Shown: one piece after another, positions 41,322 through 51,859 of the stretch
How the letters are laid out: the number at the start of each line of letters is the position of its first letter
How positions within the stretch are numbered: position 1 is the first letter of the stretch
Assembly (NCBI RefSeq): GCF_025519785.1
Contig: NZ_JAOPKZ010000007.1
Location: forward strand, 61,698-125,697
Reading direction: 5' to 3'
Source: Staphylococcus marylandisciuri
Lineage (GTDB): Bacteria; Bacillota; Bacilli; Staphylococcales; Staphylococcaceae
Length of the DNA stretch: 64,000 bases
Position numbers and translations under genes: made by a program
The notes under the pieces: model-generated
What the model was told of the DNA's origin: nothing
Database searches by the model: none
The model's input: only the letters and a program-made list of their open reading frames with translations

Positions 41322-42581
41322 ATGTCTGAAAATAATTATAAAGAAAACACTAATTACTCTGTCTCCTCCCCTCATGCTAGGAGATATCGACCTAAATTTC
41401 CGTGGTTTAAAACTATTATTGTAGCTCTAATAGCTGGAATTATTGGTGCTCTAATAGTATTTGGTATTGCTAAATTCATAGATCACACGCTTCCTGAAAA
41501 GGATGGAGCAAAAGTGAACCAATCTCATTCGAACAGTGGTGGTAACACTCTTGATGGCAAAAGCGACAAGTACAATTCTGTAAATCAAATGATTCACGAT
41601 GTTTCCCCTGCTATAGTTGGCGTGGTAAATATGCAAAAAGTTAACAGTTTAGAAGACTTCTTAAAAGGAAGAAAATCTAAATCGCAAGAAGCAGGCGTCG
41701 GCTCGGGAGTTATATACCAAAAGAACAAGAACAATGCGTATATAGTTACTAACAACCATGTCATCGACGGCGCTAATAAAATTAAGGTTCAGTTACATAA
41801 TTCTAAACAAGTGGATGCTGAACTTGTAGGAAAAGATGCCACTACTGACCTAGCTGTGTTGAAAATAAATAGTACGAGCGGCATTAAAGCTATACAATTT
41901 GCTGATTCAACTAAAGTAAAAACAGGTGATAGTGTCTTTGCTATGGGCAATCCACTTGGCCTTGAATTCGCTAATTCAGTGACTTCTGGAATTATTTCAG
42001 CTAATGAAAGAACGATTGATGCTAATACTGCGAATGGGTCTCATAAAGTGAATGTTATACAAACCGATGCTGCGATTAATCCTGGTAACTCAGGTGGCGC
42101 ATTGGTAGATTTAAATGGTAACCTTGTCGGTCTTAACTCAATGAAGATTGCGAATGAGCAAGTTGAAGGTATAGGATTTGCAATACCTAGCAAAGAAGTA
42201 GAGCAAACAATCAAGCAACTCGTTGAAAAGGGTAAAATCATTCGTCCTTCTATCGGTCTCGGGTTAATCAATTTAGAAGAAATCCCTGAAGATTACAAAG
42301 ATCATTTACATGTTGATAAAGATAAAGGAGTTTACGTAGCAAAAGTTGATAACGCGAATGGTATCAAAGAAGGCGATATTATAACTCAAATAGATGGTAA
42401 GAAAGTTGAAAAAGATACCGACATACGTTCTTACCTATATGAACATAAAAAACCTGGTGAAAGTGTTAAGTTGACAGTAGAACGGGATGGCGAGACTAAG
42501 ACAGTTTCAGTCAAACTTAAAGAGCAAAAATCTCAAAATCATAAAAAGTCATTTACTGAGGACCTAAACCCTTTTGAATAA
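41322..42581 (+). CDS. htrA: HtrA-like surface serine protease
   Basis: A membrane-anchored quality-control protease of the S1C family. In 419 residues: a basic cytoplasmic N-terminus, one membrane segment (about 30-52), a polar linker, a trypsin-like domain with catalytic His146 (TNNHVIDG), Asp176 (TTDLAVL) and Ser257 (GNSGGA), and one PDZ domain (about 300-390). The catalytic part faces outside. It is monocistronic; GGAGGTT precedes the ATG. Staphylococci have two such proteins, and this one corresponds to the copy near tyrS. Confidence 0.92.
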   Translation: MSENNYKENTNYSVSSPHARRYRPKFPWFKTIIVALIAGIIGALIVFGIAKFIDHTLPEKDGAKVNQSHSNSGGNTLDGKSDKYNSVNQMIHDVSPAIVGVVNMQKVNSLEDFLKGRKSKSQEAGVGSGVIYQKNKNNAYIVTNNHVIDGANKIKVQLHNSKQVDAELVGKDATTDLAVLKINSTSGIKAIQFADSTKVKTGDSVFAMGNPLGLEFANSVTSGIISANERTIDANTANGSHKVNVIQTDAAINPGNSGGALVDLNGNLVGLNSMKIANEQVEGIGFAIPSKEVEQTIKQLVEKGKIIRPSIGLGLINLEEIPEDYKDHLHVDKDKGVYVAKVDNANGIKEGDIITQIDGKKVEKDTDIRSYLYEHKKPGESVKLTVERDGETKTVSVKLKEQKSQNHKKSFTEDLNPFE

Positions 42582-42780
42582 TGACACTAAGATGATAACG
42601 ACGGATACCAGTGCTACTCCGTTAAGTCACTAGTAGAGCACACTCACAAACGCTATCTAAAGTGTGATGATACCAGTAAATAGCACTTTAGAATATACTT
42701 GAGTTTTAAGCTCAAGCGTCTATGAAATTAAATATCAAGAAATGTGTAGCGCGTTATGCTACTCGAGGTATCAATAAAGT

Positions 42781-42830
42781 AAAAACTTCGAGGTCTTTCG
42801 TAAATTGTGACGAAACCCTCGAAGTTTTTC
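42781..42830. terminator. Terminator downstream of htrA
   Basis: AAAAACTTCGAGG pairs with CCTCGAAGTTTTT around an inner TTTCGT / ACGAAA stem. It is nearly the same hairpin as at 3236-3284, and can work both ways. Confidence 0.8.
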
Positions 42831-42887
42831 AGCTATTGAGCTATTCATTCCGGTCTTTCTAAAAAGCCTTAATTTAAATGATCTATT

Positions 42888-43213
42888 GGGAGCGGGACAG
42901 AAATCTAATTTGAATAAAAAAAGATTTCGTAGTCCCGCCCCGGCAAGGATGGCTAGAATTGAAAAAAGCTTGATACAAGCGCGTTTTCAAATCAGCCATC
43001 TACTGCCGAGATGTTGAAGAGGGAGCGGGACAGAAATCTAATTTGAATAAAAAAAGATTTCGTAGTCCCGCCCCGGCAAGGATGGCTAGAATTGAAAAAA
43101 GCTTGATACAAGCGCGTTTTCAAATCAGCCATCTACTGCCGATATGTTAAAGAGGCTGGGATATATGTCCCAGCCTCTTTCTCTCTAGTCAAAGACGTAT
43201 ATGTTCCAGCTTC
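42888..43213. repeat. Composite repeat locus 12: tandem pair of 133-bp modules
   Basis: Two copies of the extended module start GGGAGCGGGACAG at 42888 and 43021 (period 133) and are almost identical. Both have GGATGGCTAG and CAGCCATC where other loci have GGATGACTAG and CAGTCATC, so the pair arose by local duplication. The locus ends with GAGGCTGGGATAT, ATGTCCCAGCCTC and TCTCTCTAGTCAAAGACG. Confidence 0.92.
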
Positions 43214-43226
43214 TTTTTGTGTCATT

Positions 43227-44492
<1,266 letters not shown>

Positions 44493-44521
44493 TTACTTCC
44501 TCCTCTAACAATTCTTGTCAC

Positions 44522-44745
44522 ATAAAAAAACCCCTACTTGACGTAAGGGCGCATAGCTGCACGGTACCACCAAACTTAGCTCAAAAGAGCTCTCTTTAAT
44601 AACGATACGTTCATTATCAAACGTTGGATTATTGTAGCTAACTACAAAGTAAGGTGTATTCGTCAAAGTATATGGTTAGTTCACAGCACCCACTAACTTT
44701 CTGAATCAATCTACCTTAACTACTTCTCCTCTAATCCAGTACTAT
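44522..44745 (-). promoter_or_regulatory. T-box leader of tyrS (tRNA-Tyr riboswitch)
   Basis: Read on the minus strand: AGGAGAAGTAG starts stem I, a GGGTGCTGTGAAC apical region follows, and the likely specifier TAC (Tyr; 44656-44658) sits in GAATACACC. The T-box core TGGTGGTACCGTGCA is at 44558-44572. Then GCCCTTACGTCAAGTAGGGG followed by TTTTTTT (about 44524-44550) makes the terminator. Uncharged tRNA-Tyr is expected to favour the antiterminator and raise tyrS expression. Confidence 0.9.
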
Positions 44746-45067
44746 TTTGAATTGATTTTTATTATAAGTAACTATAGTTAAAAAGTCAATTTCCCGTTTG
44801 ATGTGCCAACAGTACTCAATGAGGAAGGTCCACTCATTGATAAAGCTTCAACCGCATTAAATATATAACAGAATCTTTTAACTCTTATCCTTCTTTAAAA
44901 GTTGTTCATCATGAGCACTTCACTAGTAATGAAATTAAAACGACGCGACGAGTGATAATAAAGAGTAGAACGACAAGTTAATAGGTTCTTAATGTGTGTC
45001 GTCCTACTCGCAAAGTATACATGCTTAGAGTATTCAAATTTGAATATTAAACTCTCGTTTCTTCAAA
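44746..45067. other. Gap between tyrS leader and fhs
   Basis: No gene is seen. It should hold the tyrS promoter (not assigned with confidence), an ATTGAT-rich stretch with an inverted TCAATGAG / CTCATTGA pair (44816-44840) and the fhs terminator. Confidence 0.55.
44963..45009 (-). terminator. Terminator of fhs
   Basis: GAGTAGAACGACA (44963-44975) pairs with TGTCGTCCTACTC (44997-45009); on the minus strand TTTATTAT follows. It begins about 60 bp after the fhs stop. Confidence 0.75.
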
Positions 45068-46735
45068 TTAGAATAATCCGATCGCCTGTCCATCATCGGT
45101 AACATCCATGTTTAAAGCAGCCGGTTTCTTAGGAAGACCAGGCATCGTCATTACGGCACCAGTTAAAGCTACTATAAATCCTGCTCCTGTTTTAGCCTCA
45201 AGTTCACGTACAGTAATTTCAAAATCTTCAGGTGCTCCTAATAGAGAGGCGTCATCTGAGAAAGAATATTGAGTTTTGGCCATGCAAACTGGGTAATTAT
45301 CCCATCCATTTTCCTTGAAGCGTTGGAGTTGCTTTTGAGCCTTACTACTGAATGTCACTTTTTTACCACCGTAAATTTCAGTGACGATTTTTTCTATTTT
45401 GTCTTCAATAGGCAACTCTAAATCATAAAGATGGTTAAAACTTTGTGGTTCATCGATAATTTCTAATACTTGATTAGCAAGATCGATGCCACCTTCTCCA
45501 CCTTTTTCCCACACTTCAGTTAGAGCTAAACGCACGCCATTATCTTTGGCCCATTGCTTAACAAATTCTGTTTCAGCTTCAGTATCATGAACAAATGCGT
45601 TAAGTGCTATCACTGGCTCTAAACCATATTTACGCACATTATCTACATGTCGTTCTAAGTTTACAATACCTTTCTTTAACGCCTCGACATTTTCTTCTTT
45701 TAGCTCTTCTTTAGATACGCCACCATGCATCTTTAATGCACGAATTGTAGCTACTACTACGACCGCAGAAGGTTCAAATCCTGCTTCACGAGCTTTAATA
45801 TTTATAAATTTTTCAGCGCCTAGATCTGAACCAAATCCCGCTTCGGTAACTACAATGTCAGCCAATTTACGTGCAGTTTCTGTAGCAAGTACTGAATTAC
45901 AACCATGAGCAATATTTGCAAACGGGCCACCATGTACTAGCGCAGGTGTACCTTCAATAGTTTGAACCAGATTAGGTTTAATCGCATCTTTCAAAATCAT
46001 AGCTAAAGCGCCTTGCACCTCTAAATCTGCAACGGTTACTGGTTTACGTTCGCGCGTATAGCCAATCGTTATACGTGAAATCTTTTCTTTTAAATCTTTG
46101 AGGCTAGTAGCCAAACACAAGATAGCCATAATTTCTGAAGCTACTGTTATATTGAAACCATCTTCACGTGGTATACCTTGGGTAGGGCCACCTAATCCTA
46201 CTACCACGTTTCGTAAAGCTCTATCATTCATATCAAGTACACGTTTCCATTCGATTCGTCGTTGATCAATACCTAATGTATTACCTTGATGGATGTGATT
46301 ATCTATAAAGGCTGATAAAGCGTTATTCGCAGTAGTTATAGCATGAAAGTCTCCATTGAAATGAAGGTTGATATCTTCCATTGGTAATACTTGAGCAAAA
46401 CCGCCACCAGTTGCTCCACCTTTAATACCAAATGTCGGTCCTAGCGCAGGTTCACGCAAAGCTACCATTACGTTCTTCTTCAAAGCATGTAAAGCGTCCG
46501 ATAAACCAACAGTCACAGTGGATTTACCTTCTCCAGCTGGAGTTGGGCTCATTGCTGTCACTAATACTACTTTACCTTTATCTCCATTATCCTTAACTTG
46601 ATTGATATCAATTTTAGCTTTGTAGTGACCATAAGGTTCTAGTGCACTTTCTGGAATACCTGCTGTTCGCGCTATGTCATTAATAGGTTTTAGTTTTGAT
46701 TGATTTGCAATTTCTAAGTCCGATAAGTGTGCCAA
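45068..46735 (-). CDS. fhs: Formate-tetrahydrofolate ligase
   Basis: It makes 10-formyl-THF from formate, THF and ATP for purine and initiator-tRNA formylation. At 555 residues it has the normal bacterial monofunctional length. The ATP loop is TPAGEGKST (65-73), preceded by [27 protein letters not shown] and [16 protein letters not shown] are family blocks. The leader contains an ATAAACTTG / CAAGTTTAT inverted pair (46773-46781, 46810-46818). It is monocistronic and lies next to ccpA, where other staphylococci and Bacillus have acsA-acuA-acuC. Confidence 0.96.
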   Translation of the reverse strand: MAHLSDLEIANQSKLKPINDIARTAGIPESALEPYGHYKAKIDINQVKDNGDKGKVVLVTAMSPTPAGEGKSTVTVGLSDALHALKKNVMVALREPALGPTFGIKGGATGGGFAQVLPMEDINLHFNGDFHAITTANNALSAFIDNHIHQGNTLGIDQRRIEWKRVLDMNDRALRNVVVGLGGPTQGIPREDGFNITVASEIMAILCLATSLKDLKEKISRITIGYTRERKPVTVADLEVQGALAMILKDAIKPNLVQTIEGTPALVHGGPFANIAHGCNSVLATETARKLADIVVTEAGFGSDLGAEKFINIKAREAGFEPSAVVVVATIRALKMHGGVSKEELKEENVEALKKGIVNLERHVDNVRKYGLEPVIALNAFVHDTEAETEFVKQWAKDNGVRLALTEVWEKGGEGGIDLANQVLEIIDEPQSFNHLYDLELPIEDKIEKIVTEIYGGKKVTFSSKAQKQLQRFKENGWDNYPVCMAKTQYSFSDDASLLGAPEDFEITVRELEAKTGAGFIVALTGAVMTMPGLPKKPAALNMDVTDDGQAIGLF

Positions 46736-47108
46736 CTTAATCCGCCCCTTCTTTAAATAATCCTAAACTACAATAAACTTGATAAATCATTGCTACCTTA
46801 AAACCTTTACAAGTTTATCTTAACCGACTTGATGGGGCTTGTCGATTATTTACAATAACGCTTTCATTTATTTTTATACCTATACACTTTTTAAATTATT
46901 ATTTATAATCTGCTTTACATTTCTGATTAACAAGCCAGGACTAAGGAAGTGAGAATAGCAAGGGCACACCACCCTAAAGCATTCTACTGTTCTAGAAATT
47001 GAGCAGGCAGTTAGCTCCTAAGCATTCTGTTCTTGCCCACGTGGAAAGAAATTATTTATCCCTATGAGACGCTATGGCTCATTACTCAGTTATCAATCTA
47101 AGAATGAA
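46736..47108. other. Gap between fhs and ccpA
   Basis: No gene and no remnant of acetyl-CoA synthetase or AcuA/AcuC is seen. It holds the fhs leader with its inverted pair, a near-cre sequence TGAAAGCGTTATTG (about 46850-46863, two mismatches) and an imperfect direct repeat CTAAAGCATTCT / CTAAGCATTCT (about 46972 and 47013). A ccpA terminator is not obvious. Confidence 0.5.
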
Positions 47109-48098
47109 TTATTGAGTTGTACCACGATACTCGATACGATGAGGTAAGATCATATTCTCATCTTCAATTTCTTCATCCTTCATATACTTAGTCAGCAATC
47201 TCATTCCTACAGCTCCGATATCGTATAAAGGCTGAATGACACTAGACAATTGCGGTCTTACCATTTCAACTAAGCGCGTATTATTAAAGCTGATTACCTG
47301 TAAATCTTCTGGCACATTAATTTGTTGATCTTGCGCACTATGCACAATTCCGATAGCTTGTTCATCGCTGATAGATAATAGAGCATCGATTTTAGAGAAA
47401 TCTAATTCTTTGAATGCCTTAACCCCGTCTTTGTATGTTTCATTTCCATGATAAATATTCTCCTCTGCTAGCGATAAATGATTATCATTTAAAACTTCTT
47501 TCAACCCTTTTAGGACTTCTTCTTGAGCTTTTTTAGAATAATATCCACCTACAAAAGCAAAATTCTTTGCACCACTCTGTATTAGATGATCAGTAACCTC
47601 TTTAGCTGCAGCTCTGAAATCAATATTTACTGAAGCTATATTATCATCCTTACCATTCGTTCCAGACACGACTACAGGCACCGAGGAGTTACTAATATTT
47701 TCCTTCATTTCTTCTGAGATAGTTCCACCTAAAAAGATAATTCCATCTACTTGCTTACTTAACAAGTTATTGAAAATTTCTTTTTCTTTATAGGGATCAT
47801 TATCAGAATTAGAAATGATAGAATGATATTGATACATCGTAGCAATGTCTTCTAAGCCACGAGCTAATTGAGAGTAATAGATATTAGAAATATCTGGAAT
47901 GATTACCCCTACTGTAGTAGTTCTCTTGCTTGCTAATCCACGAGCGACTGCATTAGGTCTATAATTTAACCTTTTTATAACGTCATTAACTTTATCCCTC
48001 GTTTCAGGTTTCACGTTTTGGTTACCATTCACTACTCTTGAAACAGTAGCCATTGATACACGAGCTTCTCTCGCAACATCATAAATTGTAACAGTCAT
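47109..48098 (-). CDS. ccpA: Catabolite control protein A
   Basis: LacI/GalR-family global regulator that, with HPr-Ser-P, binds cre sites in carbon catabolite control. In 329 residues: N-terminal helix-turn-helix ([20 protein letters not shown], 3-22), hinge with [10 protein letters not shown] and a periplasmic-binding-protein-like core starting [21 protein letters not shown] precedes the ATG. It could act on citZ (cre-like site at 5890) in this same window. Neighbour aroA lies upstream on the same strand beyond a 390-bp gap with a repeat. Confidence 0.95.
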   Translation of the reverse strand: MTVTIYDVAREARVSMATVSRVVNGNQNVKPETRDKVNDVIKRLNYRPNAVARGLASKRTTTVGVIIPDISNIYYSQLARGLEDIATMYQYHSIISNSDNDPYKEKEIFNNLLSKQVDGIIFLGGTISEEMKENISNSSVPVVVSGTNGKDDNIASVNIDFRAAAKEVTDHLIQSGAKNFAFVGGYYSKKAQEEVLKGLKEVLNDNHLSLAEENIYHGNETYKDGVKAFKELDFSKIDALLSISDEQAIGIVHSAQDQQINVPEDLQVISFNNTRLVEMVRPQLSSVIQPLYDIGAVGMRLLTKYMKDEEIEDENMILPHRIEYRGTTQ

Positions 48099-48487
48099 AA
48101 GCGACCTCCTTGTATACGGCTTTAACTTGATTCTGCTTTGTTTTCATAACTTTTTCATAGTTTATCATAAAAACATTGATTGAAAAATATAAATGTCTTC
48201 TTTGTCACAATGATGTCAAACACAGTTTATAAATAAAATATAACAAATTAATAGTAGTTTTAAACTATTGTTATATAATAATCAGCTCAATTTCTTATAC
48301 TTTTTCATTTGATTACTTAAAAAAGTAGAAAGATATCACCTTAACGCCAGTAAAATCCAAATAAATAAGAAAAAAAGGGATGAGGGAGCGGGACAGAAAT
48401 CTAATTTGAATAAAATGATTTCTGTCCCGCTCCCTTTTAATCCCATGTTAAGCAAATTTTTAAGATTATATAGTTAAACTTTAACTG
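48099..48487. other. Gap between ccpA and aroA
   Basis: No gene is seen. The ccpA upstream part contains TTGACA-like sequence (minus strand, 48214-48219) without a good -10. A 51-nt repeat palindrome sits 54 bp after the aroA stop and may terminate aroA. Confidence 0.55.
48384..48434. repeat. Repeat locus 13: 51-nt palindrome
   Basis: Perfect 19-nt arms (GGGAGCGGGACAGAAATCT) with a 13-nt loop, then TTTTAAT on the plus side. On the minus strand CTCAT follows instead of a T-run, so termination of aroA would be weaker. Confidence 0.9.
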
Positions 48488-49576
48488 TTATAATTCGTTG
48501 GTATTATATTTTTTACTTAAAGGGCTTAATGAATTATAAAACTCATCAAACTCTTCTAAATCCATTTGCTGTCCGCTGTCACTCAAAGCTACTGACGGAT
48601 CAGGATGCACTTCAGCCATTACTCCGTCCGCTCCGACAGCTAAAGCTGCTTTAGCTGTTGGTAACATAATATCTTTACGACCTGTACTGTGAGTAACATC
48701 AACCATAACTGGTAAATGCGTACCTTGCTTTAGAATAGGTACTGCAGAAATATCTAATGTATTTCGCGTAGCATTTTCGTACGTGCGAATACCGCGTTCA
48801 CATAAAATGATATTATTATTGCCCTCTGATGCAATGTACTCAGCTGCTTTAATAAATTCTTCTATAGTAGCTGATAACCCTCTCTTTAATAAGATGGGTT
48901 TGCGTGTACGTCCAGCTTCTTTTAAAAGTTCAAAGTTGTGCATGTTACGCGCTCCAATTTGGAATACATCGACGTACTTATCAGCCATTTCGAAATCAGC
49001 AGGATTAACGATTTCACTGACGATATTTAAATCATATTTGTCTTTAGTTTTCTTTAAAATTTTTAAACCTTCTTCTCCTAAACCTTGGAAATCATAAGGT
49101 GAAGTACGCGGCTTAAATGCACCACCTCTTATGAACTTTTCACCCTTAGAAGCTAAATTTTCTGCTACTTTATCGACTTGTTCTTGGGATTCAACAGAAC
49201 ATGGCCCGAAGATAAACGATTTCTTGCCGTCACCTATCGCACCACCGTTGTTAAATTTCACAACTGTATCTTCAGGCTTTAGTTTACGTGAAACATATAA
49301 ATGCTTTTCATGATCTCCTTTTTGTAAATCAGTTGAAGCTTTAAATATTTCTTTAAATAACTGTTTGATTACACTATCTGAAAAAGGACCTTTATTTTGA
49401 TCGATCAATGTATTTAACATTTCTTTTTCTCGTTTAGGATCATATACAATAATCCCTTGTTTGCGTTTGACTTCACCAATTTTTTTGGCTACTTCCCCTC
49501 TTCTCGTTAACAGTTCAAGAATTTGTTCATTTAATTTAATTATTTCTTCTCTGTGTTGTTCTAGTTCATCAGCCAT
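48488..49576 (-). CDS. aroA: Chorismate mutase-DAHP synthase fusion (AroA(G))
   Basis: It catalyses the first step of the shikimate pathway and carries its own feedback-sensor domain. In 362 residues, an AroQ-type chorismate mutase (about 1-85, [23 protein letters not shown]) precedes the DAHP synthase barrel (about 110-360) with [41 protein letters not shown] and DVTHSTG. This fused form is typical of Bacillus and Staphylococcus. I chose the ATG at 49576 (AGAGGTG, 6-base spacing); a GTG three codons upstream is unlikely. In many genomes it is annotated aroG. Confidence 0.94.
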   Translation of the reverse strand: MADELEQHREEIIKLNEQILELLTRRGEVAKKIGEVKRKQGIIVYDPKREKEMLNTLIDQNKGPFSDSVIKQLFKEIFKASTDLQKGDHEKHLYVSRKLKPEDTVVKFNNGGAIGDGKKSFIFGPCSVESQEQVDKVAENLASKGEKFIRGGAFKPRTSPYDFQGLGEEGLKILKKTKDKYDLNIVSEIVNPADFEMADKYVDVFQIGARNMHNFELLKEAGRTRKPILLKRGLSATIEEFIKAAEYIASEGNNNIILCERGIRTYENATRNTLDISAVPILKQGTHLPVMVDVTHSTGRKDIMLPTAKAALAVGADGVMAEVHPDPSVALSDSGQQMDLEEFDEFYNSLSPLSKKYNTNEL

Positions 49577-49822
49577 ATGGGACACCTCTTAGTCATTCTA
49601 TTATTGTCTTGCTTTAAAGCGATAAAATAATGATTGATAGTTATTGTAACAATTCTACTAGCTCATTTCAAGATTACGCTATATTATTAGTTTGACAATT
49701 CGCACTTTTCCGTCAAAAATTAAATTGATGTATTTAATCATACACAACCCACAAAGTTTTTTCAACAACCTAATTAAAAACAAATAATAATATTCGTTTC
49801 TATTCTACTTTTATGTATAAGG

Positions 49823-50404
49823 AAAAACTTCGAGGTCGAGGTTAAGAACTAAAGTTTCTGTGCTCTGAGGAACTGATAAACGGCGCCCCAAAAGCAGGAT
49901 TTCTAACAGAAATACGCACGACTCGACAAAATTTGAGGCTGGGACATAAATCCCAGCCTCTTCAACATCTCGGCAGTAGATGACTGATTTGAAAATGCGC
50001 TTGTATCAAGCTTTTTCAATTCTAGTCATCCTTGCCGGGGCGGGACGACGAAATCTTTTTATTCAAATTAGATTTCTGTCCCGCTCCCTTCAACATCTCG
50101 GCAGTAGATGACTGATTTGAAAACGCGCTTGTATCAAGCTTTTTTCAATTCTAGTCATCCTTGCCGGGGCGGGACGACGAAATCTTTTTATTCAAATTAG
50201 ATTTCTGTCCCGCTCCCTTCAACATCTCGGCAGTAGATGACTGATTTGAAAACGCGCTTGTATCAAGCTTTTTTCAATTCTAGTCATCCTTGCCGAGGCG
50301 GGACTACGAAATCTTTTTATTCAAATTAGATTTCTGCCCCGCTCCTATCGTCCGTTTCTGTTCAAATTCTAAATGCTTTAGTCCCTACCTCTCTCGAAGT
50401 TTTG
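49823..50404. terminator. Terminator hairpin split by repeat locus 14
   Basis: The arm AAAAACTTCGAGG lies at 49823-49835 and its partner CTCGAAGTTTT at 50393-50403. These are the arms found 25-30 nt apart at 3236-3284 and 42781-42830. Here 557 bp of repeat sits between them. The original would have served the ytxG-ytxH transcript. Confidence 0.65.
49836..50392. repeat. Composite repeat locus 14 with three tandem modules
   Basis: Three copies of the extended module in reverse orientation start TTCAACATCTCGGCAGTAG at 49961, 50089 and 50218 (periods 128 and 129), each ending CTGTCCCGCTCC or CTGCCCCGCTCC. They are preceded by a GAGGTTAAGAACTAAAG opening and a GAGGCTGGGACAT hairpin and closed by CTTTAGTCCCTACCTC, which is nearly the reverse complement of the opening. 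This is the longest repeat locus after locus 1. Confidence 0.92.
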
Positions 50405-50459
50405 GTTACTGAGATATTAAAGTTCTAGCCCCATCTAGTCGCGATGATCACTCAACTCG

Positions 50460-51782
50460 TTACTTATCACCGAAAGTGCGTTTATCTATTTTGCTCTTAG
50501 CTTTTTCGCTTTTAATTGGCTTTTGAGTTTTACTTTTTGAAGCCTTTTTACTACTTGTTGCAGGACTATCATCCTTTTTAATAGTGGTATGCTCTGTATT
50601 ACTTTGAAGTTTATCTTGCTTGCTGTTCTTTTTACGACCAGAACCATTGTGGATGATATGCCCCTCTTTAAACTGCGCTCTCTCGTGAGTTTGCGGTGCT
50701 ATTTTCTCTGCGTTTTTCGGCTTGCTTTCATTATCAGTTCTACTACTTGATCTATGTGTCTTAGAAGTATTTGTACTAGCTACTTTATCATTAGACTTTG
50801 AAGATTTAGAACTAGCTTTATTCTTTGCTGTCTTTTGTTCAACTTGACTATCAACTACACTTTGTTGTGCTTCTTGCTTAGTTTTGTTTAAAGAAGCTCG
50901 TTCTTCTTTTTTAATTTTACTTTCTTTAACCAAGACTGGAACTTCTCTTAGCTTAGTTTTAGAAATTTCTTTAGCATTCAATAACTTTTCAGTGTTGCCT
51001 CTAACTGTGGCGTTTTTCGCTATTAGATTCATTTTATCTCGAGCAGCTTGCGCAAGACTAAGAGCATTGACCGTACTTGATGATCTTCCATCTAAGCGTG
51101 GTACAACGAAATCAGCACCAGCAGATGATATCGGTTCACTGGCTAATAATTGTTGAGTACGTGCTCTCACATCACTATCATCGCTAAGTTGTTGAGACTT
51201 CGTTCGAGCTGCAGATGCTAAGCGTTGCGCCCTCGTTCCATTAGCTTGTCCTTCTTGGTTAGATGGAGATTGGTCCACTTCTTCTTGAATAGCTTGTTGT
51301 TGAGCTTCAATCTCCTCTTGTTTCGCTGCTTTAGTATCATCAATATGTTGTAACCCTGATGAAGATGTTGTCTCGCTTACTTTATCGTTCTCTTGACCGA
51401 CAGGTGACGTATCTGCTAGCGAATGATTTGATACTTCTTGTTGTATAGCTGCTTGTTGTGCATTTAATTCTTGCTGTGAAGGTGTAACCTTTTCATCTAC
51501 CACATTGTTAACTTCTCCACGAATTTTTTCCACACGTTCTTCTGCGATTGCTTGCTCTTCTCTTGTAGTATGTGATAGATCACTATCAAACTTAGTTTCA
51601 GATGATGGCACTTGTTCATTTAATTTTTTCTTATGATTAGCGAATAATCCTATGGCAGAACCAATTACTGTTCCAAAGACAAAACCAAAGACAAAGTGTC
51701 TTGGTTGGTAACGACTAACATGGTTCGCTTGAGTATAGTTCTCTTTACCTCTTTCAAATTCATCACGATTGTAATAGTGCAT
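50460..51782 (-). CDS. YtxH-domain protein with long basic disordered tail
   Basis: A 440-residue protein. Residues 1-50 carry one glycine-rich membrane segment (about 30-48, FVFGFVFGTVIGSAIGLF) typical of YtxH proteins. The remaining 390 residues look disordered: Gln/Glu/Ala-rich segments with the word AQQAAIQQEV / AQQQAIQEEV repeated (about 108-117 and 159-168), then a Lys/Ser-rich tail. Bacillus YtxH is far shorter. The staphylococcal homologue was likened to caldesmon because of such low complexity. It is last in the ytxG-ytxH pair. Function unknown; a cell-envelope or nucleic-acid/teichoic-acid contact by the basic tail is only a guess. Confidence 0.85.
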   Translation of the reverse strand: MHYYNRDEFERGKENYTQANHVSRYQPRHFVFGFVFGTVIGSAIGLFANHKKKLNEQVPSSETKFDSDLSHTTREEQAIAEERVEKIRGEVNNVVDEKVTPSQQELNAQQAAIQQEVSNHSLADTSPVGQENDKVSETTSSSGLQHIDDTKAAKQEEIEAQQQAIQEEVDQSPSNQEGQANGTRAQRLASAARTKSQQLSDDSDVRARTQQLLASEPISSAGADFVVPRLDGRSSSTVNALSLAQAARDKMNLIAKNATVRGNTEKLLNAKEISKTKLREVPVLVKESKIKKEERASLNKTKQEAQQSVVDSQVEQKTAKNKASSKSSKSNDKVASTNTSKTHRSSSRTDNESKPKNAEKIAPQTHERAQFKEGHIIHNGSGRKKNSKQDKLQSNTEHTTIKKDDSPATSSKKASKSKTQKPIKSEKAKSKIDKRTFGDK

Positions 51783-51859
51783 GATTACGCCTCCTATAAC
51801 AAATGCACTTAAACAAAGTTTAATACCTCATTTAAGTGCACTATTGTGTTAAGTATAAA

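Larger units (their letters stand above)
42582..43226. other. Convergent gap htrA-tyrS
   Basis: No gene is seen. It holds about 200 bp of low-complexity sequence with a GATACCAGT word repeated twice (about 42605 and 42671), the htrA terminator and the duplicated repeat locus 12. Confidence 0.6.
49577..50459. other. Gap between aroA and ytxH, mainly repeat
   Basis: No gene is seen. About 245 bp upstream of aroA are AT-rich without a firm promoter. Repeat locus 14 (49836-50392) sits between the two halves of a terminator-like hairpin. Confidence 0.6.

Noticed and set aside
46850..46863. cre-like TGAAAGCGTTATTG upstream of fhs
   Set aside because: The final CA is missing; fhs is not an expected CcpA target.
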